Assembly: GCA_033297205.1 (NCBI GenBank) | Contig: MU859185.1 | Coordinates: 1 to 64,000, forward strand | Length of the DNA stretch: 64,000 nucleotides | Source of the DNA: Pseudoneurospora amorphoporcata | Lineage: Eukaryota; Ascomycota; Sordariomycetes; Sordariales; Sordariaceae | Direction of reading: 5' to 3' | Part shown: positions 1-11,319 of the stretch, piece by piece | How the letters are laid out: the number at the start of each line of letters is the position of its first letter | How positions within the stretch are numbered: the first letter of the stretch is position 1 | Position numbers and translations under genes: made by a program | The notes under the pieces: generated by a model | Told to the model about the DNA's origin: nothing | The model's database searches: none | What the model saw: only the letters and a program-made list of their open reading frames with translations

Positions 1-92
1 TGGAAGAAGAGGTGTTGAATGAGCTCATGGAGACGATGGTCAACAGGTTGAAGGCTGTGGTGGATGCACAAGGGTGGTATACCAAGTATTGA
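1..92 (+). CDS. 3' end of an unidentified gene (partial at left edge)
   Basis: Reading from base 3 gives an open frame of 29 codons that ends in TGA at 90-92. The C-terminus is acidic and then helical (begins EEEVLNELMETM, ends DAQGWYTKY). No domain can be recognised from so little sequence and I do not assign a function. The frame runs off the left edge, so this is either the last exon or the end of a long one. It is convergent with the RNA polymerase I subunit gene on the other strand. The coding call rests only on the regular codon pattern and the position; it could be spurious. Confidence 0.5.
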   Translation, partial: EEEVLNELMETMVNRLKAVVDAQGWYTKY

Positions 93-383
93 ATTGCACC
101 GTTGGAAAGCCCTCGTTTAGAAGAATCTAGGATTCGAATTTTGGCTTCAAGTAATGAAAACTAGGCTTTAGAACGCTTATTGAATAAAAGGGGTGATGAC
201 CAGGGATTTGCATGCCAAGGATTTGAGCGAGACTTTTGTCCCCCCACTGTACCTAGCAATAGTACCTACCCGAGCCGTTCGTGAAATAGGCTGTGCTGTA
301 TACATCAGTAGAAAGACACCCATAGAAGTGTACATAGATAGATAGACGAGGCAGTAGGACCAACGAGCAGATAGTACAGACTG

Positions 384-420
<37 letters not shown>

Positions 421-1207
421 GTTCTAACCCCGGTCGTCGACACCACTGTTTTCTCGTTTACCTTGGTCGACACGCTACCTTGACATCGTTCACGTACCTA
501 TGTAAGGTACCATACCTAAAGGTACCTATAGAGGTGAACTTGACAGTTTTGTCTTCGAAGTCCGTCGGTCCGTTGGGTCTTATGAGCACCACACAAGGGA
601 GAGTGGCTATGCAAAGTACATGGTTTGGTTGTTGGCGTTGAAAAGTCCAAGTCATCCGAGTAACTTTAGAGGGGACGAACTTTCAAGGAACTAGTCTAGG
701 ATAGTAGGTGAACAGCACTGATCCGCCACGGTAATCCTCCTGCTAGAACATACTTTTTGCTGCAAAGTGAGTCGGGTCGTTGAAAGGTAAAGCCGTTTCG
801 CAGAGAGATGCATGCTATGACGTTATTGATTTGGGTGTTTCAATAATCACGCCTCAGCCTCCATTGTACTTCCGCTACATCATGAGCCTCAACACTTGGA
901 GGTATCCATCAAAAAGATTGTCTGTTCTGCAACCAAACGAGATGATTTCTACCATGCAATTTTCCTTATGTTGAAGAGTAAAAAAATCGTTTTAGAGCCA
1001 ACAAATAAAGCAAAACATTACAAAACACCAAACCCATTTTCGCCGCCAAATCAGGTCAGGGTGGGCTACCTATTCTACCAAATTTGAGTGATTGATGCAT
1101 TTCATTTCTCCATGTTCCATCCCTTTTTGTACACCCCAGAGGTTCATCATATAAAACTAACAACATGCGGCACGACACGACATGACCCACCTACTCTCGA
1201 AGGCGAC
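93..1207. other. convergent intergenic spacer
   Basis: This lies between the stop of the left-edge gene and the stop of RPA190, so it should hold both 3' UTRs and terminators. It contains a GCT microsatellite (385-419) and several TAGGTACC-like stretches near 490-535. The small ORFs on either strand are short and low-complexity, and I see no gene. Confidence 0.6.
385..419. repeat. (GCT)n trinucleotide microsatellite
   Basis: Eleven uninterrupted GCT units plus two bases. It is in the spacer, not in a supported coding frame; on the minus strand it would encode polyalanine in a short dubious ORF (177-473). Confidence 0.9.
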
Positions 1208-4200
1208 TTATAGCTTATGAGAGTGGTGCTCAGTAGGCACCTTGGTGAGCACGTCGAACGAGCCGGTACCGGTGACGCCCAGCTTACCGACGACGAGTCT
1301 GCCTGATGGGGTGTCGAGGCTGTCCCAGTCGCCGTCGAGGACGGCGTCCTTGAGGAAACCGACGGTGGTTTCTGTGAAAATGTCAGCGATGAAGTTCAAG
1401 CTATGGCTAGGAAGGACTAATGATAACGTACCGTAACTCATCTTGGTGAATGGGGAGACGTTGCCGGTCAGACCCATACGGTTGAAAGGAGTGAAGCCAC
1501 CGTTTCTGCAGATGTGCTGGTTAGTAACTTGTTTCTCGCCGAGTTTGTGTCGGGAATTGTATCTTACCTGGTCATGAAGTCGCCAATTAGGTTTAGATGG
1601 CGGGGGTCGACACCGATACCGTGACCCTTGAAGACACCGCTCAATTCGCGAACGATGCTGTTCCTGGCGGCCTCAACACCGTAGATCTCGAGCACTTGGG
1701 CAATGTCGTTGGTCATGATCTTGTTGGGGTTAATGTAGTCGGCGTACTGTTGCATGGCCTTGAGGTTAGAGCCCTCAGTGTGGACAAGACGCTCCTTGTT
1801 CTCCACGACGGATGTTGCGGTTCCGAGTCTAGGGATCTGCTGTATGAGCGCCTTCTTGACGGCCTCGGTGACGAGGTTGAGCATGAGAATCTTGGGTGTC
1901 GCGGGATCGAACTCCAAGATCATCTCGCACCACTCGCCACCCTGCTCATCGCATTTGAAGCGGGCAACAAAGTCGTTCTTGTCCTTGATGCGGGTCTCGC
2001 GTGATCGGGACTTGTACACGGACATGTCGCCATCAGCGTTGCGGTCCTCGGGCTCTGGGCTGCCACCGTAGCCCTCATCGTCAAACTCAAGTCTCTCCTC
2101 GCCCTCCTCCTCATCGTCATCCGCGCACTGCAGAGACTTCTGGATGGCATCATCATCGTCGTCGTTGGGGCCGTAGGACACGGCCTCATGCCTGTTGGCC
2201 CTGTTCTTGGCGTTGGTGGCGTCATCATCACCGTCATCGTCATCATCCGCGTCGCCATCCTCGCCGATAGCACGCTCGCCGTCGGGCGCCGCCATCTCGA
2301 CGGTGCCAACCTTGACACCAATCTCGGGAGTGGCAGCAGAGTTCTCCTTGTACTTCTTCTTGATCTCCTTCCTGGTGAGCTGACCAAGAAGTGGCACGAA
2401 CTTCCTCTCGACAGTCGCAAGAACATCCGCGATCTCGATCGCATATGTCTTGCAGTACTCCTCAGATGGGAAGAAGCGCAACCGGATCTCGAAGAGCTTG
2501 GCGAGAGGGTAGCCCAAGCCACGGCCCATCTTCTCCCTGACGGTAACCTCCTTGGTAACATCGGCCAGGGGAAGAATGCTGATGGACTTGGCGAACTGCT
2601 CGCAGTCTGCATCTGAAAGCTCAGGGTTGGGGTAGAGGGTCATGGCAGGAGTCGAGATCTTGGCAGAAGCCGTCATGAGAATTTCACGAAGACGGGGAAT
2701 ACCCAGTGTGACGTTCTTGGCCGAGTGACCAGCCAAATGGAAGGTGTTCAGTGTCATCTGCGTCGAGGGCTCACCGACGGACTGACCGGCCACGATACCA
2801 ACAGCCTCACCAGGCTCCACCATCGACCTAATGTACTTGGCTGCCAAGATCTTCTCGGCGGTCTTGCGGACAATGGTGCCAGAAGAGTCGCCCTTCTTCT
2901 CCTTGATCAAGCCATCCTTGTTCTCCTTGACGTATTTGGTCATCTTCTCAAAAAAGTTCTCCGATGTGGCAAAAGCGTACAAGGCAGGGTCAACATCCGA
3001 CTGGATCGGGCTGAGCGGGTTACGGGTATCCCTCGACTTGAGGGCAGCCTTCATCTGCTTGATGACGTGGTCCTTGTGCTCGAAGAGAGCCTGAGTGCCC
3101 TCTTCCGAGTAGTGGAGATGCGCCAACTCAGATTTCAAGTTGCGGATGATAAACTCGAAATCGTTCAAGTACTTTTGCTTGGAAATATCGAGACCATCCT
3201 CACCGAACAGAAACTGAATGATGGAGCCGTCCGAGTCTCTGACCGAAGAGTCGTAAAAAACCTTGAGGCCCTCCATACCCTTGATCAAACATCTCTGGAG
3301 GTAACCGGAACGCGATGTCTTGACGGCTGTGTCAATAAGACCCTCACGACCGGCCATGTGATGGAAGTAGTACTCCTGGGGGCGAATGCCAGTCAAGAAG
3401 CGCTGGACGATGTAACCACCAGCTCTGGCGTTGGTATCGAAGGGCTTGAAACTGGGAAGAGTCTTGCCGCTAACCATGACGGGGACACGTCTACCTTCCA
3501 AAACCTGCTGACCCAAGTTGCAAGAAATGAGGTTGGCGTTGACAGGAGAACCCTTAGCACCTGATGTTGTCATACTTTGCATTTGGTTCTTGGGGAACTT
3601 CTTTTGCAGACCAGCAGGCAAACATGTTTTGGTGATCTCGCTGGAGAGTTGGGCGCAGCGTTGGTTCATCAAAAGATCCAAGTTCTCTTGCTTCTTGTCG
3701 TTGCGCATGACTTCCTCCAAGCGTTGCAAAAGAAGGGGATCTTCGGGAGTAGGCTTCTGCTCCTCGAGTGACACATACTTGGCAGCAACCTCGAGACCAA
3801 TGTCGGCGGCGGCCTTGATCTTCTCCCTCCTGTCTGCCTCTCCCTTGGGCGTCATTACTAGATCGTCCATACCGCACGAGAAGGCAACCATAGCCAGGTA
3901 GCGGGTGAGGAGACGACCCATGCAACTGAGGAGCTTGCCGGCAGCTGAGGGGCCATAGACTTCGTGAATCGAGTGAATGAAACCACCACTGCTGGGACCC
4001 AGCTGAGACTTGTCGAGAATACCGGTGACAAACTCGCCATCACGGAAAGTGACCTGGCCTTCTTCTGGGGCATGGTCACCCCACTGATGAGCCTTGACTT
4101 GTGTAGAGCCATTCATCCAGAGGTCACCGCAGTTTGGTGGCTTGATGTTCTTGAGGATTGTGGTAATGACTTGCTTACCCGTCCAGCGGGGGGCCGGCTT

Positions 4201-6526
4201 GATGATCGCCGGTGGTACAAGCTCAATCTTGTCCCCCATAATGTGACCACTCTCGGGCCGGAGAGCGGCGTAGATGAGTTGGTGATAGTTGGCCCGGTCG
4301 AAGAAAGTGTCCTTGTTACAGAGAATGACGGAAACGGACAAATGATCCTGAATAAGACCACGGAGAGGCTTGCCAGCGGTGCCGGAGATGTACTGGTGGT
4401 CAGTGTCGGCGAGCTGAAGGGCCTCGGCACGCGCAATCTCGTTTTGGGGGAAATGCATGTTCATCTCGTCACCATCGAAATCGGCGTTGTAGGTGTTGCA
4501 GTTGGCGTAGTGCATGCGAATCGTCTTCTCGCCCGGCAGCACTCTGACTCTGTGACCCATGATGGAGGGCTTATGAAGGGTGGGCTGACGGTTCATGAGG
4601 ACGACATCACCGTTCGTGAGATGACGGTGGACCTTCTTGTTGCGAACTCCGCTGAAGTTGTTGTTGGTAGGGGCCAAGAGCTGGTTGGCAAGGGCCTGGC
4701 GCTCCTCCTCGGACTTGTTCCTCAAGTTGATGATTTGGCCATTCTCCATCTCGATTGCAGAAGCACCGGGCCACTTGTCCATACCGTTGGTGACTGCATT
4801 CTTGAGGTCGTGGTAGTTGTGACTCGTTACCGGCTCGGGGTAGGTGAGCTTCCTGGCGAATACCGGAGGGACACCGATTTCGCTGGTCTCGATGTTGGGA
4901 TCGGGAGAGATGACGGATCTGGCGGCAAAGTTGACACGCTTGCCCATCATGTTCTTGCGGAAGAGACCCTCCTTCTTCTCGAGCTTCTGCTTGATACCGT
5001 CCTCGTTGCGCTTTCCAGCAGCACCCTGAACGGGGTTCTTATCGCGATCGATCAAGGAGTTGACGGCGTCTTGGAGCTGCGTCCACGCTTGGTAGAGCGC
5101 ATTGATATCCCTGGCTCTGCGTCCGTCCTCGGGGGCGTTACCCTTTGCGGTCTCGGAAACCTCGCGGGAGATCTGGGCGACCATAGACGACCCCCTGAGG
5201 ATCAGCTTGTAGAGACTGTTTTGCTGCGCTTCCGTTACTTGGTCGCCCATTCTAGCCTCGGGTCTGAATTTGTTGGGAGGGACGAGGAGGGTCTGAATGA
5301 AGAACATGTCGGCAGTCATGGGCTTCGCGTGCTTGGGACGAGGCTTGGAGCTGAACAGCAGAGCCATAATCTCCTGCTCCTTTTGGAAAAGGAAGTTTAA
5401 CCTCTCCTTGACCTCGAGAGAGCTGATGTATCTCTGGGGAAGAGCCCTCTTCTCAGCCTTCTCCCTCGCCTTGGTCTTGCTTCCCGCGTCCACCATGACG
5501 ACATCGCCGTTCTCGTCGAGCTCTTCGCCCTCGCCTTCGCTGTTGTCGGATTCGCTGGCTGTCGACTCGATATCGGCGACTCCCTCATCGTCATCATGAT
5601 CCTTCTTCTTGCCGCCCTTCATGGCCAGCGCATCGGCGCGCTTCCTTCCAGCCTGGGCCATGGCGGCCTTCTCCTTCTGTGTGAGGTCGCGCTCGAAGAT
5701 CTTCGTGTACCGATCCTTGCGGTAGACGGGAGAGATGCCGTCGCAGGTCCTGCACTTCTTGTCCTTGATGATGGCAGCCAGGAACTCCTTGACGAGAGCC
5801 CTGCGCATGTCGGCGGCGCCTTCGTGCTTGCCCTTGTTAATGTCGCGCATAGTGACCTTGGTTCGGTGCTCACGAAGAACAGAACGGACGTATGCTTCCC
5901 GTTGGCGGATGGTACTGTCGTTCAGGTTGTTTCCCTCCTCTTCGGCCTCATCATCCTCCCTCTCGGGCACGTCGGCCAGCTGGAATTGGCGAATGGCAGA
6001 ACCGAACTCGCTTTCACCGAAAGAGTCGATCATCTGGGCCTCCTTGAGAAGGCCGCACTGCAGCAGACGGAGCATGCAGGAGTACCGGTGGATTTCCCTC
6101 CGGGGGAGGCGGAACCGGTGGCAGTAGACACATTGCGCGCGGAGCAGACGGTATGCTTGGTCCATGAAGACGGGGTGGTAGACAGGCACGGGGAGCTCGA
6201 TATGGCCGGGATGGCCGGGACATTGCGACTGGCCAAGGTTACATGTTGTGCAGCTATACATTGAAAAGTCATATCAGTCAACACTACCATTCAGATCACC
6301 AACCTTCAAGTTGACAAGACAGACAACGGGACGGGGAGTCTCACAGTGAGTCGCCCCAGGAACCCAAGGCAGGATCGTAGAGACCGCCGGGGACGGGGTT
6401 CAGCAGAGTGTCGAAGGTGCTCTCATTCTCGATCTTGCGAACGGAGATGGCGCGGATCTCGTTGTCGGTCAGGAAGGTGAACTCGACGCTGTCCAGAGAG
6501 GACGACACGGGCTGCGAAATATTCAT
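1208..6526 (-). CDS. RPA190: DNA-directed RNA polymerase I largest subunit (RPA190)
   Basis: This is the catalytic largest subunit of RNA polymerase I, which makes 35S pre-rRNA in the nucleolus. Exons by eye: 6345-6526, 1568-6253, 1432-1505 and 1371-1208, giving 1701 residues. The introns are 91, 62 and 60 nt with GTGAG, GTAAG and GTACG donors. The first junction gives DSL-CTTCNLGQ and so completes the clamp zinc site (C62, C65, C72, H75). The universal Mg-binding loop NADFDGD places the three aspartates at 652, 654 and 656. Pol I rather than Pol II or III is indicated by the clamp sequence, the absence of a YSPTSPS tail, and a long acidic insert in the jaw (about residues 1383-1460). The start at 6526 is the first ATG of the exon and gives the usual N-terminus. 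The large ORFs antisense to it are shadows. Confidence 0.95.
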
Positions 6527-7339
6527 GGTGGGCGATGGTGGCGTGTGGTTACGGATTCGAAATCCTTAAAATCCCATGGCGAGGATTTTCGTCTGAAGGA
6601 GGGCCGCAGGCAAGTATGCACGGTCGGGGTGGACAGCGGCAACTTGCGAGGCCAAAAACTTCAAAAAAGAAGATATCGAGTACAAATTGAGCCTTCAGGG
6701 TGTTTACCAGCCAAAAGCCTTTCGCTATGCAGGCAATCACAGTCTGCAGCTTCGCCTATTGGTGGGGACTTGAAGATGGAGCTTGCGCGAAAGAATATTT
6801 TTTGGCGGTCGCGGCTGGCAGAACTTGCTGCTGCGCCTGTGGGGAACCCGCACCTCGGTGGGCGGTGGCTGGCTTGGCTGACGGGCCCGGGGACTCCATT
6901 CGCGCTGGATCCATTGATTTTAACATCATGATTGCAGTGCAGTCAGCAAGCAGCGACCCAGCGTCTCTTTCACGCTGGCTTTCCAGGCAATCCACTTCCC
7001 TGTCATCTGTCGCTATCGTCACTGCAACTCCACGTTTTGTTTTGTTTTGTTTCCTCAACTTCAACTCGAACATCCACTTTCCACCACGACGGAACCTCCA
7101 ACTCTGGAACCATCAAGGCCGGGACTTGACCAGTGACCAGGGAAATCTGACTTCGATATTGCAAACCGCACTCATCCACCCGTGACTTTAGTCCACACCA
7201 ACTTACAATATAGAGTTCCATCCCACCCCGACCCCCGCGCCTTGCCACGATATCCCAGCAGCTCTACGAGAGACCTCGACCTCTTGCTCCATCACCCAAC
7301 AAACCGACTCCTGCTATCAGCAAGGCATTGCACATCAAC
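6527..7339. promoter_or_regulatory. divergent promoter region RPA190 / PRP3
   Basis: This 813-bp spacer lies between two start codons pointing outwards, so both promoters and 5' leaders must be here. It has pyrimidine-rich blocks before the PRP3 start (about 7210-7330). A three-codon upstream ORF (6566-6577, minus strand) lies 39 nt before the RPA190 ATG. No convincing TATA element is visible. The ORFs inside (for example 6545-6931) are low-complexity and overlap the promoters. Confidence 0.6.
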
Positions 7340-8809
7340 ATGGATCGTGGACAGCCAAGCGGGCTCGGCCCCCGCCATGACGCGACATCACGAGTTCAGA
7401 AACCCGAATCCGCCGCCGATCGCATGGCCGCACTCAAGGCCCGTGTCGCTGCAGCAGTTGGAGGCGCCAAAGCTAAGGGCGGCTTGAATACACCACTCCA
7501 TCCTGCTCTCGCAGATCTTGGCGCACCCATCAAACCTGGTGACTCTCTCGCGGCCGCTGCAGCAGGTCGACGAGCCGCTCAGAAAGTCGCAGAATCATTC
7601 AACAGGAAGGAACACCGAACACCGTCGGCAACAACAACAGGCCAGCCCCGAGCCAACCCTTACCTAGACACCGGCAGTCATGGACCACAAGGCAAGCCCA
7701 AAGAGCCCCGGCAGCTCATCTTCAATCAAAAGGGCAAATACATTGCCCAGGCGAATGCGCTACGGAGACAGGCCGCCTTGGAGGAAATGAAGAAGAGGAT
7801 CGCAGAGCAGGCTAGGAAAGCAGGATTGGACGAAGACAGAGACATCGAAAAGGCCTTTGTCATCGAGGCGCCCCCAGACGTGGAATGGTGGGATCAGGGC
7901 CTTATCGACGGCAACGACTACAGCAACATTCCCGACTCGATCAAAGTCAATACCCCCGATAGCGTCGTTACCATTTACATCCAGCACCCAGTTGCCATTG
8001 AACCACCGCAGGACAAACTTGTAACCGAAGTCAAACCCATGTATCTCACACACAAGGAGCAACAGAAGCTGCGTCGCCAACGCCGCATGATGGAGCTCAA
8101 GGAGAAGCAAGCCAAGATCCGTCTCGGTCTGGAACCGGCCCCGCCACCCAAGGTCAAGAAGTCGAACCTGATGCGCGTTTTGGGCGAGGAGGCCGTCAAG
8201 GACCCGACGGCCGTCGAGGCGCGCGTCAACCGCGAGATCCAGGAGCGCTTCGACAAGCACATGCAAGGAAACGAGGAGCGCAAGCTCACAAAGGAGCAAC
8301 GGCTCGAGAAGCTCGCTCAGAACCAGCAAAAGGACGTCCAAAAGGGTGTTCACACGCTTGTCTTCAAGATCGGCAGTCTAGCCAATGGCAAGCACCGTTT
8401 CAAGATTGGGCAAAACGCCCAGCAGCACGCGCTTACGGGCGCGTGTATTATGCACCCCAAGTTCTGCCTGGTTATCGTGGAGGGCGGCGAGCACAGTGTC
8501 AACGCGTACAAGAAGCTTATGATGCGCCGTATCGACTGGACTGAGAGTGTTCCCTCGCTGGACAGGGAACCCAGCGCGTCTGGCGCGGCGGTGAGGGATT
8601 GGTTGAAGGCTGAGGATGAGCAAGGCATGTTGAAAGACTTGTCGAATAACAAGTGCCAACTCATATTTGAGGGCGAGTCCAAGACGCAGTCATTCAAGAA
8701 ATGGAGCAGCAAAGTGTGTGAGACGGACCAGGAGGCCAGAGAGTTCCTGTCTCAGATGAAGATGGAGAACTTTTGGACGCAGGCAAAGAACACCCCGAGC
8801 CATGTATGA
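7340..8809 (+). CDS. PRP3: U4/U6 small nuclear ribonucleoprotein Prp3
   Basis: Prp3 is a component of the U4/U6 and U4/U6-U5 snRNPs, needed for tri-snRNP integrity and spliceosome activation in the nucleus. The single exon encodes 489 residues. The N-terminal ~105 residues are Ala/Lys-rich. A conserved PRP3 region follows (NPYLDTG at 106, then RQLIFNQKGKYIAQANALRR and the WWDQGLI block). Long charged helices come next. From about residue 337 to 480 is the DUF1115 domain, with IMHPKFCLVIVEGGEHSVNAYKKLM and RRIDW as in PRPF3. The ATG at 7340 (ATCAACATGG) is preferred; the frame runs four codons further up only to a TTG. It is shorter than human PRPF3 because the N-terminal PWI region is missing, as usual in fungi. 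Confidence 0.93.
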   Translation: MDRGQPSGLGPRHDATSRVQKPESAADRMAALKARVAAAVGGAKAKGGLNTPLHPALADLGAPIKPGDSLAAAAAGRRAAQKVAESFNRKEHRTPSATTTGQPRANPYLDTGSHGPQGKPKEPRQLIFNQKGKYIAQANALRRQAALEEMKKRIAEQARKAGLDEDRDIEKAFVIEAPPDVEWWDQGLIDGNDYSNIPDSIKVNTPDSVVTIYIQHPVAIEPPQDKLVTEVKPMYLTHKEQQKLRRQRRMMELKEKQAKIRLGLEPAPPPKVKKSNLMRVLGEEAVKDPTAVEARVNREIQERFDKHMQGNEERKLTKEQRLEKLAQNQQKDVQKGVHTLVFKIGSLANGKHRFKIGQNAQQHALTGACIMHPKFCLVIVEGGEHSVNAYKKLMMRRIDWTESVPSLDREPSASGAAVRDWLKAEDEQGMLKDLSNNKCQLIFEGESKTQSFKKWSSKVCETDQEAREFLSQMKMENFWTQAKNTPSHV

Positions 8810-9295
8810 GCTACGGTGTAAACGGAGGATACAGTATACTTCTTTACCAGTCTGATGATCTGGCATGGTTGGCCGGGAAAAGAGAGGGTACCATGGTTCC
8901 TCTAGTGTATCAGTGAAAACCCATTAAACATTTTTGAAGAGTATTGAATAAGGTTTACTTCCTTTCAAGTCACTGACATTCGTGCAGTGATGGACTACCG
9001 GCATCTTGGACGAGATCTGCGTAACCCAGATCTTCGTTGGTCTCTTGGTCTGGTGTTTCCCCACACGAGGCGAGCTATTGAGTGAGGGGTTGCAATCGGG
9101 ATCAGCTTCCACCTCCTCGGCTCCTGTCCATCATTGTTTGAACGCTAGTCTCCTCACGGAGTCTGCCTTTGGTGTCAGCATATGAAGACTCCCTGAGAAT
9201 CAATTCGTTACCTTCAATCTGTTCTGTACCTGTAACTGTTTCCGATCAACTATCGTCTAGTCTTCTTTTTCCCAGTCCAACACTAAGTCGACACC
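8810..9295. other. spacer between PRP3 and the GST gene
   Basis: This is the PRP3 3' UTR followed by the promoter of the next plus-strand gene. A GAATAA-type polyadenylation-like stretch lies near 8943. A CT-rich run (about 9255-9275) precedes the downstream ATG. I see no other gene. Confidence 0.6.
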
Positions 9296-10192
9296 ATGGT
9301 TCCCAAGCCCAAGATCACGCTCTACCTCGATACTGTCAGCCCTTTCGCGTACGAGGCGTATCACATCCTCCGGGTACGTATGACTTAACGGGCGAAGTCC
9401 ACCGACTTACAATACCTTCACACCACACACAAGTAGAACTAAGGAAGCAAACGCATCGCTAATATTTCTTCCAATGAACAGAATGACCCAATCTTCAAAG
9501 ATGTCGACATTACATACGTCCCCATCTTCCTCGGCGGCTTGATGAACAAGGTTCGTCTCCTTCCCTCCTCGGACCCTCGCCTCCATCCATCCATTCGTCG
9601 CACTTATCACATCCACCACACCTCACTAACACAACCTTTGCAAAACCAAAAACAGTGCAACAACACCGCACCCATCAGGATCATAAACAAGGACAAATGG
9701 ATCAACATCGAACGGCTTCGCTGGGCCCGCGCCTTCTCCATCCCGATCATCGACCAAATGCCCCCAAACTTCCCGCCCAACACCCTCCCCATCCAGCGCG
9801 TCCTCGCCGGCATCGGAGCCTCCTCCTCCCAATCTCAGTCGCAAATCATCTCCGCCCTAGACGCCCTCTACAAATCCTACTGGGTCAACGGCACGCCCGT
9901 CCACGAACCTGCCCATCTCCGCTCCGTCCTCTCTTCTTCCCTTGAAGGGGGAGAAGCTGCGGCGGATAAGATGCTGGCGGCGGCACAGACTGCTGAGGTG
10001 AAGCAGAGGTTGGTGGAGAACACGGATCAGGCGTTTGCTGAGGGGGCGTTTGGACTGCCGTGGTTTACGTGCACTAACTTGAAGGGGGAGACGGAGGGGT
10101 TTTGGGGTGTTGATCATTTGGGACAGATGGTGCAGTTTTTGGGGCTGGATAAGGGGGTTAGTGGGAATGGAGGGTGGAGGTCGGTTTTGTGA
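9296..10192 (+). CDS. kappa-class glutathione S-transferase / DsbA-family thioredoxin-fold protein
   Basis: The predicted protein has 227 residues in three exons: 9296-9373, 9482-9550 and 9656-10192. The introns of 108 and 105 nt have GTACGT and GTTCGT donors and CAG acceptors, with CACTAAC before the second acceptor. The first exon gives a beta strand followed by SPFAYEA, with S15 in the place of the catalytic serine of GST kappa. The second gives the VDITYVPIFLGGLMN segment. The last holds the helical insertion (WARAFSIPI, then RVLAGIG) and the cis-Pro strand GAFGLPWF near the C-terminus. The family includes peroxisomal/mitochondrial GSTK and bacterial 2-hydroxychromene-2-carboxylate isomerases, so substrate and location cannot be fixed. 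No clear PTS1 is present (ends SVL). Confidence 0.88.
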
Positions 10193-11319
10193 GTTGAATA
10201 TTCGGGAGATTTGAGGTGGTCGAGAAAAAGCCGAGGAGAAAAGGAGAAGAGGGAGGGACGATGAGGCTTAGTATTATAGGATAGGCAGGATGACAAAGCC
10301 AGGTGTAGTGTGCGGTGGCGGTGATTGATGTGAAGGTATTCCCGAAGACGAGGCTCGATTGTGATGCAAAGAGTGTGTGTGATTCAGCCAGTGGCTCATT
10401 TCAAGTGCTTTTTCATCCGCTTTTTCATCCAGTTGGAGAACTCTGATGAAGGAGTCCGCGCATCATCGACCACTTCTGCTGAATGCATCTCGTAAGTAGC
10501 ATGGTGCTGTTAAACCCGCCAGGTCTCATAGAGCTGTCAAGACCTCTTGGATGAACCATTATCTCCACCATACCCGAACCCTCACATGGCTCGTGCAAGC
10601 CATGTCCATCGGGTGGAGCATCTTCACGCGCATCACGGTGGACCAACGGAGGACGAACCCTGTCCAAATGTGCGAACGGACGCGTCTCAATATGCGGGTC
10701 ACAGTGATGTTTATGTCGAAGTCACGTCGCGTGAACATGAACGAAACGCGTTGTTATTTCCCACCATTACTGACCGTGACATTCACAGCGATGCTTGGTA
10801 ACGCCTAATCGCTAGGTAGCTAAACTCTCATTATATCATTTCCACTTGCGCTGTTGCTCCGAAACTCCTTTCTCCTCTATCATCAAAGCAGGCATACAGT
10901 GGTGAGATTGTTGTCAGGAAAAAAGGTAAACGTGCAATGTCTTGTCGACAGGGTATCGTTGAATGATCATGAACCAGGCCCTTTATTAGACCAAATCCGC
11001 CATCAGCGCTGCCATACGAAGCCATCCGCCCTTTTGTTCCGGTGCTCGCCAGCCGCTGTGCCCGCGTTGTAATGTACAAGCCATCAAGTACTAAGATGAA
11101 GAGAGAGAAAATGTAGTATCATCGCAATCAAGAACGCCGGATTACCCCCCATGTGATGTGCCGTGAATGAAAATCCATCAACTCAGACGCGCATTCCCAA
11201 ATGTTGTGCGAAGTTGTGACGCGAGAAAAGTTGTCATGACCGCCCCGTGATATAACCCCAGAATTTGACTAGACTACCCCGAAAACCCCAAAGCAAACTA
11301 CTCCATATCGAAGAGTCGC
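10193..11319. other. convergent spacer between GST-kappa gene and histone H3
   Basis: Both 3' UTRs lie here. The ORFs are short, overlap on both strands and lack recognisable motifs. The H3 end shows no metazoan-type histone stem-loop, as expected for fungal polyadenylated histone mRNAs. Confidence 0.6.

Noticed and set aside
3964..5400. 478-codon plus-strand ORF
   Set aside because: It is exactly antisense to the conserved core of RPA190. Its Val/Leu/Asp/Gly-rich composition is the usual mirror of a codon-biased gene.
1208..6526. RNA polymerase II largest subunit (RPB1)
   Set aside because: No heptad repeat C-terminal domain; the clamp sequence and acidic jaw insert are those of Pol I.
7328..7339. 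Extension of Prp3 to an upstream start
   Set aside because: The upstream codon is TTG, not ATG; the ATG at 7340 has good context and suffices.
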